Notes: generated by a model from the sequence alone, not told the origin. DNA of 64,000 bases from Photobacterium galatheae (GCF_000695255.1 NZ_JMIB01000027.1:124001-188000), one strand, 5' to 3'; numbered from the stretch's first letter, positions 39,101 through 45,613 are shown. Numbers and translations: made by a program.

Positions 39101-42100
39101 CTGTATTCACGACCGTCAATGGTGATCGTGACCGTGCCGCCAACTTCACCGGTTCCGGCAAATTTTGGCGAATCAAACTTCGTCAAGCGGTCTGTCGCGT
39201 CTGAACCCGAGTCAAAGCCTGCGGCCAATCCGCCTGTGACCACTGTTTTTGTATCAATCTCGATCGTCCCTTCTGGCAACATCGCTTTATTACCCGCAAT
39301 ATCGACCGCTGTAATCTGGTAGGTGTACTCATCATCTGGCAGCGCATCCGTCACCTGAACCTTCCAGTTTTGGTTTTCATCGACAATCGCCTGGTAATCT
39401 TTCCCATTAATTGTCACGGTCACGAGACTGCCAACTTCACCTTTTCCTGAGAAAAATGGACGGTTGATATTCGTCAGGTTATCCGCACTCCCGCTGTCAG
39501 AACTTGCATCAAGGCCACCAGAAACACTGGTTTTAGTGTCAATTCTGATCACATCACTGATGTCATGGCTGTTACCCGCCTTATCTGTCGCAGTAATGGT
39601 GTATGGGTAGCTGTTATCAACCAGCGCCGTGTTGATCTGGATGGACCATCTTCCACGGTCATCCGCGACGGTCTCATAGGACTTGCGATCGATCGTTAAA
39701 ACAACCGTCGCCCCAGCCTCGGCCTGACCGCTGAATTTTGGCGTATTATCATTTGTGATGCCGTCGATTGCGCCGCTATCACTGGTACTGTCTAGCCCAC
39801 CAGAAACTCTTGTTTCAGTGTCGATAAAGATTCTGTCTGAACGAGAGGTCGTGTTCCCCGCCACATCAACAACCACGACCTTGTATTCGTAGGCTTGATC
39901 TGGACTGTGGGGGAGTGGGTCAGAGACCGTAATTGACCACTCGCCATTTTCATTGATAAGCGATGAATAAGCATTCCCATTGATGGTCAGGGTGACCGTG
40001 TCGCCAGCAGTCCCGGTTCCCTGGAAGGTCGGGGTTTGCTCCTTGGTGACGCGGTCACCTTTCTCGCCTGAATCCGAAAGCGGATCCAGTTGAGAAGTCA
40101 GCTCAATTTGCGTATCAACCACGATGGTTTGCGTTTTGACGGAGTCATTCCCAGCCGCATCGGTAGAAATGATAGAAATCTCATGGCTCCCATCTGGATA
40201 TTTGATGGGAGAAATAAAGCGCCATTCACCGGTCTGCGAATTCACAACCACATCAGGCTCTTGGTAGCGGTACGTCTCACCATTTTCAAACCGAACCAGG
40301 ATCTCAACCGAGCTTTCTGGCTCGGCCTGTCCCTGTAGGGATGGCACGTTATTCTTAGTGATAAAGTCACTGGCGGATTCACCAGAATCATTTTTCAGGT
40401 GAAGGGTCGACTCGACAGGATCGGTTGTATCAATCTCAATGGATTGTGTGATCGTCTGGGTGTTTCCAGCGACGTCAGTCACCGTCATCGTCACCAGGTG
40501 CTCACCTTCGCTGAGCTTATCGACCGTGAACGACCAGTTCCCTTCGCTATCAGACGTCACGATGTAATCTTTCCCGCCGACATTCAGTTGAATTTCAGCG
40601 TTTTCCTCAGCCTGACCCTTGAAAGTCGGCGGGTTCATGTTCGTGACCCGATCCGAGTTGCTTACCCCGGAATCAGATTCCGGAGCTAAGCCACCAGAAA
40701 TATGAGTCTGACTATCAATCTTGATTTGACGATCGAGAACGAAATCATTGCCCGCAGTGTCCGTTGCAACAATCTTGATGTCATACACATCATCTTCGAG
40801 TTCATCCGGGTACGTGAAAGACCAGGTCTCTCCCTCAATCGTCAATCCATCTTCAACACCGTAACTGCGGTCGTTGATCGTGACAACCACAGAGCAGCCC
40901 GCTTCAACCGTTCCCGAAAACTTTGGCTGACGTGCATTTGTAATCCAGTCTGTCGCGTTCTCGCCGGAGTCGTTATCGAGTGTGACGGTCACATTGGTTG
41001 GCGCTTTGGTATCAATGGTGACAAACGCTTCGAAACTCGCGGTATTGCCAGCCAAGTCTGTTGCGATCACCTCGTACTGAACCTTCCCATCTGGCAATGG
41101 GTCCGTGACATCGATACGCCAGCGCCCCTCACTGTTCACCTTAGCACTGTACGTTTGATCATTCACTTTGAAGACAATCGATGAATTCGGCTCGCCTTCC
41201 CCAGAAAAAGCCGGCGTTTTCTGATTCGTGATGGCATCAGTGTGACTCACGCCCGAATCAGAACCTGCATCTAATCCGCCCGTCACAAATGTTTGGGTGT
41301 CGACCGTGAGTGTCTGAGTCAGGGACGCTTCGTTCCCCGCCTTGTCAACGACATGAATGGTATATTCATAAGTCGCGTCTTCGAGTTCACCCGTCTCAAA
41401 AGAAAATGAGCCATCTGATTTTATCGCCAGCGCGATGGGCTGGCCATGATTCACACCCGTGATGGTGATGGTACCGGTCGCCCCGGCTTCGGTCTGACCC
41501 ACGATGACGTTATTTTTATTCTGGGTGATCCCATCGCTGTCGCTCACGCCGGTATCCGTTTCCAGATCGGCGGATACGGTAATGCCTCTGTCCACAGTGA
41601 TCGTATTCGAAATCTCAGCCGTATTGCCGGCCAAATCGGTAATCACAATTGTGTAAGGGTGATCCCCTTCCGGAAGCTCCTCTGTCACCTGTAGCTTCCA
41701 GCGCCCATCGCTTCCGACAACGGCTTGGTAATCACGATGGTGAATCGTCACGACGACTGTCGCTTTGGGTTCGCCCTCCCCGGAAAAGTAAGGCTTGGTT
41801 GCCATGGTAATCCCATCATCGTTGAGACGACCCGTATCCGATCCCTGATCTAACCCACCTGTCACTTCTGTTGTGGTATCAACGACCACCTCCCCAGAAA
41901 TCACCCCATGATTTCCGGCAACATCCGTCACCTCAAGCTGGTATGCGTAGGTTTTGTCTTCCAGCATGGCTGGCACAGTGATGCTCCACGAGCCATCTTC
42001 CTGAATCTGAACCGGGTACTTCGTTCCATTAAATTGGAAAAACGCTGTCGCCTCAGCTTCGATCTTTCCGGCAAACGTGAGGTTTTCATTCACCTTGGTA

Positions 42101-43473
42101 ATGCCATCACTGTTGCTTGAACCACTGTCATCATCCGACGAGAGCGCTACGGTTGCGTCAATTTTAGTATCAACCGTCACACTGCCGACTTCAGAAACTT
42201 CGTTTCCAGCCACATCCGTAGAAATAATTTCGTAGTCATACGTTTTATCCTGGAGTGCGTCTGTCACCTTCAGGGTGTAATCACCATTGGCGTTGGCTGT
42301 CGCCTGATAGGCCTTGTTGTTTATCTTGATGACCACTTCAGCGCCTGCATCTGTCTTGCCGACAAACACAAGCCTGGTATCTTGAGTGATGTTATCGCTG
42401 TCACTCACACCAGTGTCATTTTCCAGGTCGTGGGTCAGGGTGTTTGTTTGGTCAATCACAAGCGTACCACTGACTTTATTGCCGGCGGTATCTTTTGCGC
42501 TGTATGAATATTCGCCCTCTTCAAGCTGAGGGATTGGCGGAAGCACCCACTTGCCTTCACCATCGACCGTGGTCGTATAATCCACACCGTCAATGGTGAT
42601 CGTGACTACAGAAGTCGGCATGCCTGTTCCGGTAAAAACAGGTTCACCGACATTGGTGATAAAGTCACCCTTCGCCCCGGAGTCTGAGTCCGCTTTCAGG
42701 GAAACTTTAAATTCATAAGTTTCCTCCGCTTTGGGTTCCCCCTCCGTATCAAACTTCCCTGAGTTATTCGAAGAATTATTATTGTCTATGGCAGGTGGCG
42801 TCTCGTACTCACCCGTCAGTTTGGATGTATTGTCGTTCGGCTCTATTTTTTCAACACGCAGCTCGTTTTGCATCTCTTCAAGCTGATCTGTGTTTTGCTC
42901 TGCCTGCTCTTGCGCCTCTTTGCTGGATGATTCTTTTGATGCGTCTTCTTCAGACGCCTCCTCAGCCTGCGCTTCTTGTGCTTCACTGGCTGCTGAGCTT
43001 TCGTTCTCTAAAGCGCTTGCTTCTTTTTGCGCTTTCGCATCCTCAATCGCTTTCTTTAACGCAGCCTGAATCTCTTCTTCTGTTAGCTCCGGAACTTCTT
43101 CCAGATCTGACTCCGCTGCGGTATCCAGGAAGTCTTTGAGTGCCAGCGTCACTTCATTGATCGCGCTTTCTTTCACACCCGTGCCTTCTTTATCGGCAGA
43201 TGAGCTTTTGTCTGAATCGCCAACGAAATTGATATCAAGCGTTTCAATACTCTTATCATCTACGATGAATTTCTCAATGAGAGATTTGTAGTCAACCACA
43301 CTCCCATTGGCAAAGGTAATTTTAGCTCGGTTCGTTACAAGTTCAGTTAATCCATCCTCAATGCGAAGATCTTCGCCACCTGAAGTAGATACTATGAGGT
43401 CAAAGCCAGCATTTTTAATACCAACAATCGGTAAACTGCCGTTATGAATTTCGTCGAAGGATACTCGTTTCAT
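24157..43473 (-). CDS. Giant type I-secreted Ig-repeat adhesin, 6438 aa (SiiE/BapA-like)
   Basis: One uninterrupted frame of 19.3 kb. Residues 1-130 form a prefix domain (LPIVGIKNAGFDLIVSTSGG); 130-215 is a Glu/Ala/Gln/Ser-rich coiled coil; 216-253 is an Asn/Ser linker. About 62 Ig-like repeats of about 98 residues follow (254-6326), most with DSG...D-x-IT at the start and D-x-AGN near the end; the acidic positions suggest calcium sites between domains. The last 112 residues hold a degenerate repeat and an acidic tail ending ETMY, presumably the uncleaved export signal. No RTX nonapeptides are seen. The plan matches SiiE of Salmonella SPI-4, a surface adhesin retained during export, but with more repeats. 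There is no clear ribosome-binding site. Confidence 0.9.
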   Translation of the reverse strand: MKRVSFDEIHNGSLPIVGIKNAGFDLIVSTSGGEDLRIEDGLTELVTNRAKITFANGSVVDYKSLIEKFIVDDKSIETLDINFVGDSDKSSSADKEGTGVKESAINEVTLALKDFLDTAAESDLEEVPELTEEEIQAALKKAIEDAKAQKEASALENESSAASEAQEAQAEEASEEDASKESSSKEAQEQAEQNTDQLEEMQNELRVEKIEPNDNTSKLTGEYETPPAIDNNNSSNNSGKFDTEGEPKAEETYEFKVSLKADSDSGAKGDFITNVGEPVFTGTGMPTSVVTITIDGVDYTTTVDGEGKWVLPPIPQLEEGEYSYSAKDTAGNKVSGTLVIDQTNTLTHDLENDTGVSDSDNITQDTRLVFVGKTDAGAEVVIKINNKAYQATANANGDYTLKVTDALQDKTYDYEIISTDVAGNEVSEVGSVTVDTKIDATVALSSDDDSGSSNSDGITKVNENLTFAGKIEAEATAFFQFNGTKYPVQIQEDGSWSITVPAMLEDKTYAYQLEVTDVAGNHGVISGEVVVDTTTEVTGGLDQGSDTGRLNDDGITMATKPYFSGEGEPKATVVVTIHHRDYQAVVGSDGRWKLQVTEELPEGDHPYTIVITDLAGNTAEISNTITVDRGITVSADLETDTGVSDSDGITQNKNNVIVGQTEAGATGTITITGVNHGQPIALAIKSDGSFSFETGELEDATYEYTIHVVDKAGNEASLTQTLTVDTQTFVTGGLDAGSDSGVSHTDAITNQKTPAFSGEGEPNSSIVFKVNDQTYSAKVNSEGRWRIDVTDPLPDGKVQYEVIATDLAGNTASFEAFVTIDTKAPTNVTVTLDNDSGENATDWITNARQPKFSGTVEAGCSVVVTINDRSYGVEDGLTIEGETWSFTYPDELEDDVYDIKIVATDTAGNDFVLDRQIKIDSQTHISGGLAPESDSGVSNSDRVTNMNPPTFKGQAEENAEIQLNVGGKDYIVTSDSEGNWSFTVDKLSEGEHLVTMTVTDVAGNTQTITQSIEIDTTDPVESTLHLKNDSGESASDFITKNNVPSLQGQAEPESSVEILVRFENGETYRYQEPDVVVNSQTGEWRFISPIKYPDGSHEISIISTDAAGNDSVKTQTIVVDTQIELTSQLDPLSDSGEKGDRVTKEQTPTFQGTGTAGDTVTLTINGNAYSSLINENGEWSITVSDPLPHSPDQAYEYKVVVVDVAGNTTSRSDRIFIDTETRVSGGLDSTSDSGAIDGITNDNTPKFSGQAEAGATVVLTIDRKSYETVADDRGRWSIQINTALVDNSYPYTITATDKAGNSHDISDVIRIDTKTSVSGGLDASSDSGSADNLTNINRPFFSGKGEVGSLVTVTINGKDYQAIVDENQNWKVQVTDALPDDEYTYQITAVDIAGNKAMLPEGTIEIDTKTVVTGGLAAGFDSGSDATDRLTKFDSPKFAGTGEVGGTVTITIDGREYSAQVDSSGQWEIEGIHNLSDGRHPYEISIVDAAGNRESFKNDLTVDTTPPEFTPATLEKDTGAKDNDLITKEGQLVFVGRVSEADTRIELSIDGQVFRTPSEIMVEADGSWRLALPEALAENLSGYNFKITYTDAAGNPATQSGKVIVDTSNTITGGLSVSSDSGIQGDKTTNVTKPVIAGSTEANAKITLLIDNKEYTTVADSEGRWSIQTGHHLSDKTHTYTVISEDFAGNRVELTDEVTVDTTASSLSSIFLDNDSNIKGDWVSKNADPQWSGTLEKGTELTITVVGGGKTIVLRSPDDFVVDANGQWTASLGQNLSDSNYRVTFDAIDKAGNPSSITHDLVIDTAISLSGGLSAASDTGESSSDQVTSNNTPVFKGEGEAGATVTLVIQEKEFKATVDEDGRWSISILNAIPDGVYPVAISIKDTAGNEKALPITNVTIDTTDPVIESVQMVTDTGVDTSDGITKESSPAFAGKTEPNTKIVLEIAGQRYTIPESSIDSEGNWSFTVPIELPDNPYTWRVIVTDKAGNTSESTGNIKIDTTNTLTGGLAKTSDTGVSSTDKLTNDNNPTFEGGTEAGAQVTLRFADGTSYQTTASEDGFWSIDVTDALTHGRHEYEIISVDTAGNEKIIKSFVNIDIQAPAVTINLVNDTGSSSTDGVTKSRTPIFSGTSEAGASVELTINNITYGPPAVKVNANGEWSFVLPIELEDGKYRVDVVAIDQAGNRIEKDLNIEIDNSVSLNANLKASSDTGSKDNDAITREQMPEYEGTADAGSKITFTVNGKRYTAISGQDEKWELAITDPLPEGTHHLTITVEDKAGNTKTIQDEITIDRTAIMSGRLAASSDSGVSDSDKITSDQSPLFTGVSELGATVTVTINGVSQSAVVAEDKTWSIQWATDLLDGRHKVEYSVLDVAGNTSSFVEYVTIDTNQPNVPQVTLVNDTGLDLNDNITKENRPQLAGVVAEGESVMLMIDSVIYRSPQDITINASGEWSFRVPVNLDDNTYPYTVVVEDLAGNRSQMTGSVTVDTQFTMTYALDVDSDSGEKDDFKTKNQTPTFNGQAENGAKIVIEINSKTYETIANTDGSWALTIDTPLPHGDHNYVIHGVDKAGNKADYQGKLAIDIETELKGGLDDSSNSGDKTDLITNSETIKFSGVGEAGANLTINIGGKTYESKVDAYGRWEYTVPDQLPEGQYPYEIIAVDAAGNEATLKDTIEIDRTNFISAALKAGSDSGDASDHITNVQRPTFVGSTQANTEVKLIVNGSTTYTLDVQPDGTFEFQIPSELLDGKYNYVFESVDRAGNKVEAKGHFVIDTQAELSGGLDASSDSGVQLDRITSDKTPTFSGDGEVGAKVILTMNHKNYETIVAADRSWSITLPEADALADDIYRYVIQTIDIAGNVQRIEETLEIDSTVTVTAAMITDTGYDDNDGITSETQPTFAGNMEIGATLSLTMNHKTYTVENGVTVNPDGTWSFTLPVNDALADGDYPWVVNIIDAAGNTNAVNGVVTIDTTDPSALTVSLTNGSVADQSISKHATPEFGGQIEKGTRLEVKLNGQVQPSSLINIDEDGNWRFVAGEKLADNDYIFEFTSTDAAGNAQTIRHDLTIDTATTITGGLDEQTNSGAKNDLKTNAEALKFSGSGEAGSTVQISINRVTYETTVLEDGTWSFVMPDSLAEGSYSYHIVATDAAGNTDELRDTIVIDRTNVISVSMDADSESGSDKSDGLTNVKQPTFIGSTQAGATVQLIVNGIDKFEIPVNADGSFSFTFPEALSDGGYTFEFISIDDAGNQAKQSGHFTIDTVSEVTGGLDANSNSGDQSDSLTNFNQPKFSGTSEVGTEITLTINHKAYKTVVGTDKTWSVTIPAADALDDDTYDYTIVAIDKAGNKETLSKKMTVDTEVALTAVMTTDTGLNQNDGNTQETTPSWIGTMEQAATISLTVNQKTYTADSGIVVNPDGTWAFTLPAQDALSDGEYVWVVNIVDNAGNVNHVSHTVKVDTTAPTALTVDLLNGSVPDQSISSEQLPSFGGQSEAGTQILVLLDGDVQPENLLTVNPDGTWRFTVANELPEGHYVFEFISIDAAGNSQVVKHDLEIDTSTTVSGLLDASTNTGSTSDQITKSEDIKFSGKGESGSKIVINIAGKNYETTVDEQGNWALTLPDRLEDDVYNYMITATDAAGNTAADQGSIEVDRTNTIAVGFKEGSDSADSTDGITNVKQPTFAGTTQPGAQVTLNFNGTTSYDVTVRPDGTFEFTLPEVLSDGRYTYEFVSVDVAGNRVTKGDDFVIDTVSELTWALSSASDSGVADDKKTKHDTPTFEGEAEAGSLVTIKINNKQYTVYAGDDKTWSIQIPKSDALPSGKWDYTITSVDKAGNSKTIQDDITIDTSTFVTAVLMNDTGDDSQDGITQSSLPQWNGTMELGSSISFSINKKTYTSSNGIVVNSDGTWSLTLPSADELTDDIYAWVVRVVDEAGNVAEQRGSLTVDTQAPTELTVDLLNGTVPDTRISGDDKPQFGGNSEAGTIMTVKLNGKLQPESLMTVNPDGSWRFDVDSALSDGVYVFEFISTDAAGNRQSKTHELTIDTSTSVTGGLSTTSDLGEQNSDGVTSSKEIVFSGTGEPDAKIVLNIDGKNLEVTVGADQQWSIDVGELDGTNNNRYDYIITATDKAGNTDVVRDFIVVDTVAPIKPTFTLDSGSDTNTQGDWITKSDRIVFNGVGEPDAKIVVKIGSDTYDLIVPSSGQWQLDLANYPEGTHQITVTATDLAGNVAIQTETLVVDRSIALDGRLDAASDTGSSSSDKYTKTERPVFSGSSDPRATITVTLKMSDGSSVTLNAVADETGHWETDPAEYGADLENGTYEFVVHAVDEAGNETSFSDSFVVDRSISLTLKLDDSTNSGIFSDTLTNFDKPRFSGVGQANDKVTVWVYNASDEQVEIIHSTVASNGTWTADVLSALADGDYRIVAKAQDKAGNQVTHEMAVTIDKTPPTVLTGGLDDATNSGDKDDNITKDNVLKFSGDVEAGCTVSLVFAGGKTYKAIVNPDGSWSHQMTEALADGNHLYTIVATDAAGNSTEISRNVTIDRTINFTGGLAEGSDTGWEATDYVTSERRPVFEGSTDPFSTVVVTLNTVPAKTISTVADKDGNYSINLGDLYGAGGQFPEGSHSLTFTATDPAGNESTLSKTLVVDSTDPLGLTLELADGSDSNIKGDFITNDSTPVIGGKVEFKDVRLMVKVAGNTFDVDINPDGTWQFAIPMRDDGVHPITIIAEDKAGNRSVINQDLVVDTQAPGEITGRLSASSDKGQYINDGVTNINQNLSFDGQGEIGATVVLVLSGKSYTASVDATGHWDVVVPDLIPDGKYQAEVRVTDKAGNTSSQNIKFEVDTLKPEMAAIKLRPEDDTGEDNADGVTNKKSPTITGSASTDSAKIWITIDGTSKRYEATIQEDGTWHCPLTNIGEGEFTYTVHAVDAAGNSNESSGHTITVDTKNNVDARLDEGSDSGASSSDGITNTRRPTFSGTTDSGNKVILEILDKNGTVVFTEWKQVDGTEFSFTVGSNLPQGDYTWRVIAVDKAGNAVPDEGNFTIDTQSTTTAGLSSASDTGNKDDNLTNLKNPVLAGSAEDSSEITIKVTGNFGGSVSTQTYTAKANATGMWSFTIPDAVRDGHYTYEVTAVDKAGNTSLPVYGQFDVDMTPPSVEGHLVTDSGDPTDKITNGVQTGDKKGHLDFAGTSSGGATKIIITIAGRTYNVTPNPDGTWEFVVPDKITDGKYPYTFVAEDSAGNRSDPYTGEVTIDTKIDGMATLAQASDSGEQGDNLTNKTKPLISGSGEAGLSINASLSGGGLTNFSLGSIQADEQGKWTLNIGDYVSAGLSDGAYTITLSATDKAGNTGDFTYRFNVDTTPPVVNLNKYNASEVTTDKPKISGSGEAGATVVLVIDNETFSTKVGSNGQWEFAGAEMPSFPDGIVDYSVYAVDKAGNRSENVSDTVTINTGTFVEGTLDETTDTGVLNTDGITQNRTPAFKGNGEAGGEISVLIKDASGTVIRTYTTTVARNGVWEVAIPADEPLSDGTYSYVIQIKDSTGNVASVDEKDLIIDNTLAIESMRGWSGAWGGSKHGDTWYLASSDNQIRGVLKNKEKGAEIKVVINGQEYVGLSDKNGNFNITLNLTDGTYDAKVYVSDVAGNTTESSLKLDVDSVSDWTLASDDDVTGDPKNWIVATSRPTFSGTNDAENAHRIKVVLYGDTTLSFVAVITGGQWKVVCDQDVPDGTYVYSVIYLEKSGRAIEKRGTVIVDTVNEVMTLADLDKVTDAEGNWISTKVTGFGEPHAAITVTLNGVQYTTKVSVSGKWTVDLPIVENGAYDFNVNSRDRAGNEVNLSENPENKLVVDFIDNLTVDLAPDAVFNPTNHPFTGKGDPGNSLKIEITDEHGNVIVKYAAVNSDGTWFMNLSDLADGLYTVKVIASSNWGEKEIITNLGIDKTPPAIESVQLETDTGFDDSDGITSTKSPAFSGKVEAGANEVTLTIGGVTYRSGEHFVLNQDGTWTFTVPVALADQEYTYTVTVSDAVGNATSKSGTVTIQSQKPALSEITIEDGTNVNGNIVTNNERPELSGRIDHHASKIVITIGSVTFESGKDFLVFPDGTWKIELPQGLTEGDHIVTIRAENAAGIVTEETVAFEIDLTPPQGTGALDATANEFAGENTIINGRPIFSGMGEAGATVMVHIGGKSYSTTVGENGNWQFEISDTLADNKYLYVIEMLDRAGNKSQIDYDMIYVDSTATPPAISTETISSTETHLDLVYGEGVVSGTGEFGEIIELALKGQTQDLSQAQKLTAEVDFEGHWVITVPDTVVVGDYTYSISKTDLQGDTAVIQSGAMTVTAPEQPAEHTSNIEVTQANDQLLLSGYADPETDVLVIADGVESKATINESGAWSAPVSADATDVSVQMTEGGKFVTQSVDTSSATAPETTETHLASVSGGHGTEETLDETMY
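24496..42714 (-). repeat. Tandem coding repeats of the adhesin (about 62 units of about 294 bp)
   Basis: Counting the D-x-AGN signature and its degenerate forms (DSTGN, DAVGN, DLQGD and a few lost) gives about 62 units. Some neighbouring sets repeat at a higher order: an arrangement of four unit types recurs around residues 2700-3900 (for example units with TTDTG/MNDTG followed by units with LLNGSVPDQSIS). DNA identity is lower than protein similarity, so the array is old, with more recent block duplications. Confidence 0.85.
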
Positions 43474-43601
43474 TTGTTAGGTTGTAATTGTTTTTTTGTT
43501 AATTACTATAAAAATAGAAATTTTCTCCGTAGAAAATAAGGGGAAGTGAATAAAAAACTGACCCTTACAAAAAAACAATGCCTGAAAATGTCATCCGCCG
43601 A

Positions 43602-44705
43602 TCACTGAATCCCTGATGCGTTCATTCGGGTCAATAACGACTCCATTTTGTAAGTTAACTGACGTAACTCATTGACATCAACATCCTTTTCAAGCTGTTG
43701 AAGACGAGCGTTGAGCGCTTTCAGGTCACTCTGAAAACTTTTGAGGTGGTCGAGTTCAGTTTTGAGCTTGATCGTTTCTCTTTGCTGCCTTTCACTGTCA
43801 ATTTTGACTTCAGCAACAACATTGCCGATCTGTCTGATCATTAAATCGCCCCTTCTGTCGAGCTGCTCAGTAACCCACTTGTTGGTTGATTTCGAGTAAC
43901 TGTTGAGACCTTCTTTCATTTGGGCCGCTGTCGCCATCACAATGCTTTCAATTTGCTGCTCCGTCTGCGCTTCCAGTGAAGACATGCGGTCTAAAAGCGC
44001 GGCAAACCCGCCTGCGACAACCGACATTTCCTCAACCTGAGATTTAAGCGCCATCAGGTCTGATTCAACCACATATTTGCCCGCATTCTCTTCTGCCTCA
44101 AGGGCTGTCACTGCCAAGAGGGAAGACAGATCCGTATTTTTTTGCAACACGTCAGAGAGCTTTTGCTTTGTCTCGCCTAATTCTAGCGCGAAGCGCTCTG
44201 ACTTCATGGTCAGTGCCTCCACTCGCTGAACAAGATGATCACTGTCATTCAATTGGCGGCTGAGGCTGAGATATAACGAGGTGCCACCGAAGCCAAGGGC
44301 GCAAACCAAAGCCAGTAAGGCGACAGCAACCGGTGCCTTCGATGGCCTGGTTGCTGTTGGTTGTACCGCTCTTCGCTTCTCCTGACTCGCAGACTTCTCC
44401 TGATTCGCAGGCTTTTGGGGATGCCCAGACTTTTCTTGACGCACAGGTTTGGCTTGAACAGGGTTCATCTTTGACTTTGCCGCTTCGGGCTTGGCATCGG
44501 GGCGTTTCTCTGGGCGAGTCGATTTTCCCGCCTTAACCACATCTGAAACGCCCGAACTGACAGTCTCTGCTGGGCTATCTGAAGCTTGAAGATCTATTTC
44601 TGAAAGCAAATCGAACACCTCATCTAAAACATCGGGTGCTTCAGAGGCTGGTTTTGCTCCAAAAGAAACGCGAACGTTTAAATCTCCTTTCTTTGTTTCT
44701 GACAT
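43602..44705 (-). CDS. Single-pass coiled-coil membrane protein, 367 aa
   Basis: Residues 1-125 are a charged, Pro/Lys/Glu-rich cytoplasmic region with short repeats (PVRQEKSGHPQKPANQEKSA). One membrane helix (about 127-148, VAVALLALVCALGFGGTSLYL) follows, then a long coiled coil (150-360) in the periplasm. No enzyme motif is visible. It lies 128 bp upstream of the adhesin gene on the same strand and could precede it in one transcript. A role in adhesin anchoring or length sensing is conceivable but not shown. The leader is A-rich without a Shine-Dalgarno. Confidence 0.65.
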   Translation of the reverse strand: MSETKKGDLNVRVSFGAKPASEAPDVLDEVFDLLSEIDLQASDSPAETVSSGVSDVVKAGKSTRPEKRPDAKPEAAKSKMNPVQAKPVRQEKSGHPQKPANQEKSASQEKRRAVQPTATRPSKAPVAVALLALVCALGFGGTSLYLSLSRQLNDSDHLVQRVEALTMKSERFALELGETKQKLSDVLQKNTDLSSLLAVTALEAEENAGKYVVESDLMALKSQVEEMSVVAGGFAALLDRMSSLEAQTEQQIESIVMATAAQMKEGLNSYSKSTNKWVTEQLDRRGDLMIRQIGNVVAEVKIDSERQQRETIKLKTELDHLKSFQSDLKALNARLQQLEKDVDVNELRQLTYKMESLLTRMNASGIQ

Positions 44706-44788
44706 ATTTGTGGTTTTTATTTTAAATGTTAGTGGATAGATATTGATTAAGTAAGACTCAAATTCTATCTTTCCTCTGAATTTTTAAG

Positions 44789-44817
44789 TTATCGCCACCA
44801 CAAAATGGCAATATAAT
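44789..44817 (+). promoter_or_regulatory. Sigma70-like promoter for the outer-membrane protein gene
   Basis: TTATCG (44789-44794), 17 bp, TATAAT (44812-44817); the -10 is a perfect match. The start codon lies 30 bp downstream. Confidence 0.6.
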
Positions 44818-44847
44818 GACAAATCCACTTTTGACAATGGGACAACA

Positions 44848-45582
44848 ATGCTAAAAAAAACGATCATTTCACTTACAGTGATTGCTGCGATGTCAGCACC
44901 CGCATTTGCTGCCGATGCGGTCAAACAAACAAAAGAAAAACCGAGCCTGAGCCTTGATTACAAAATCTGGTTCCAAGACCATGAAACAGTTGGCAAACGC
45001 TATGTCAGTGCACAGAACAACCTGCTCAAAGCGACCGCTCACACTCAGAACGGCCTGATTCCTAATGTTTCCATTCAGATAGGCAAAGCTGAAAGTAACT
45101 TGTTCGAATACACGAATACAGATATTCGCGCATTCTATGTTTACGATGCCACAGAAAACCTGTCTTTCGATTACGGCGCCGGCGTCAGCATGCGTTATGA
45201 TGCTCGCCATGGCAAACAAGATGACCCGACCACACTCGACTGGGATGCCAATGACCCGCATGTTGCCCTCGGTGTGTCTTACAAGCTGCCACAGTTTCAG
45301 GGGCTCACACTTTTCTCTGAGTTTGAAAAACGCTTCAGTGAAGACAATGAAAGCTTTAGCGGCGGCACAACCTCTGAATTTGGTATGCGATACGCCTTCG
45401 TGGATAAAGGAAGCCGACGTCTCAGCGCAGAAATTGGTTACCGCCGCGACATCCAAGATGCAGCGTTTACTGTGACCAAAACAGCAGATGGCAGTGATGT
45501 GGGTGGCGCTTCTTTCACCGCGAAAGAAAACCGTCGCATGATCAGTGATGGCTTCTATCTCGGCGTCAACATGAGCTTCTAA
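44848..45582 (+). CDS. Outer-membrane beta-barrel protein, 244 aa
   Basis: A signal peptide (residues 1-21, cut after APAFA) precedes a barrel of roughly 10-12 strands ending in GVNMSF, the C-terminal phenylalanine of outer-membrane proteins. The strand pattern (LSFDYGAGVSMRYDA, LTLFSEFEKRFSED, RLSAEIGYRRDI) resembles oligogalacturonate-specific or OmpW-sized porins but I cannot assign a family. It is transcribed divergently from the adhesin cluster from its own promoter and ends at a bidirectional terminator. It might help display or tether the adhesin, by position only. Confidence 0.7.
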   Translation: MLKKTIISLTVIAAMSAPAFAADAVKQTKEKPSLSLDYKIWFQDHETVGKRYVSAQNNLLKATAHTQNGLIPNVSIQIGKAESNLFEYTNTDIRAFYVYDATENLSFDYGAGVSMRYDARHGKQDDPTTLDWDANDPHVALGVSYKLPQFQGLTLFSEFEKRFSEDNESFSGGTTSEFGMRYAFVDKGSRRLSAEIGYRRDIQDAAFTVTKTADGSDVGGASFTAKENRRMISDGFYLGVNMSF

Positions 45583-45591
45583 GTACGAGAA

Positions 45592-45610
45592 AGGCGAGCA
45601 ATGCTCGCCT
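45592..45610. terminator. Bidirectional terminator between barrel and protease genes
   Basis: AGGCGAGC (45592-45599) pairs with GCTCGCCT (45603-45610) around a three-base loop, followed by CTTTT on the plus strand, in the 31-bp gap between two convergent genes. Confidence 0.8.
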
Positions 45611-45613
45611 CTT

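Noticed and set aside
24780..43139. Many plus-strand frames of 60-280 codons opposite the adhesin gene
   Set aside because: They are antisense shadows created by the repetitive, Asp/Thr/Gly-rich coding sequence; none has a start signal or recognisable protein character.
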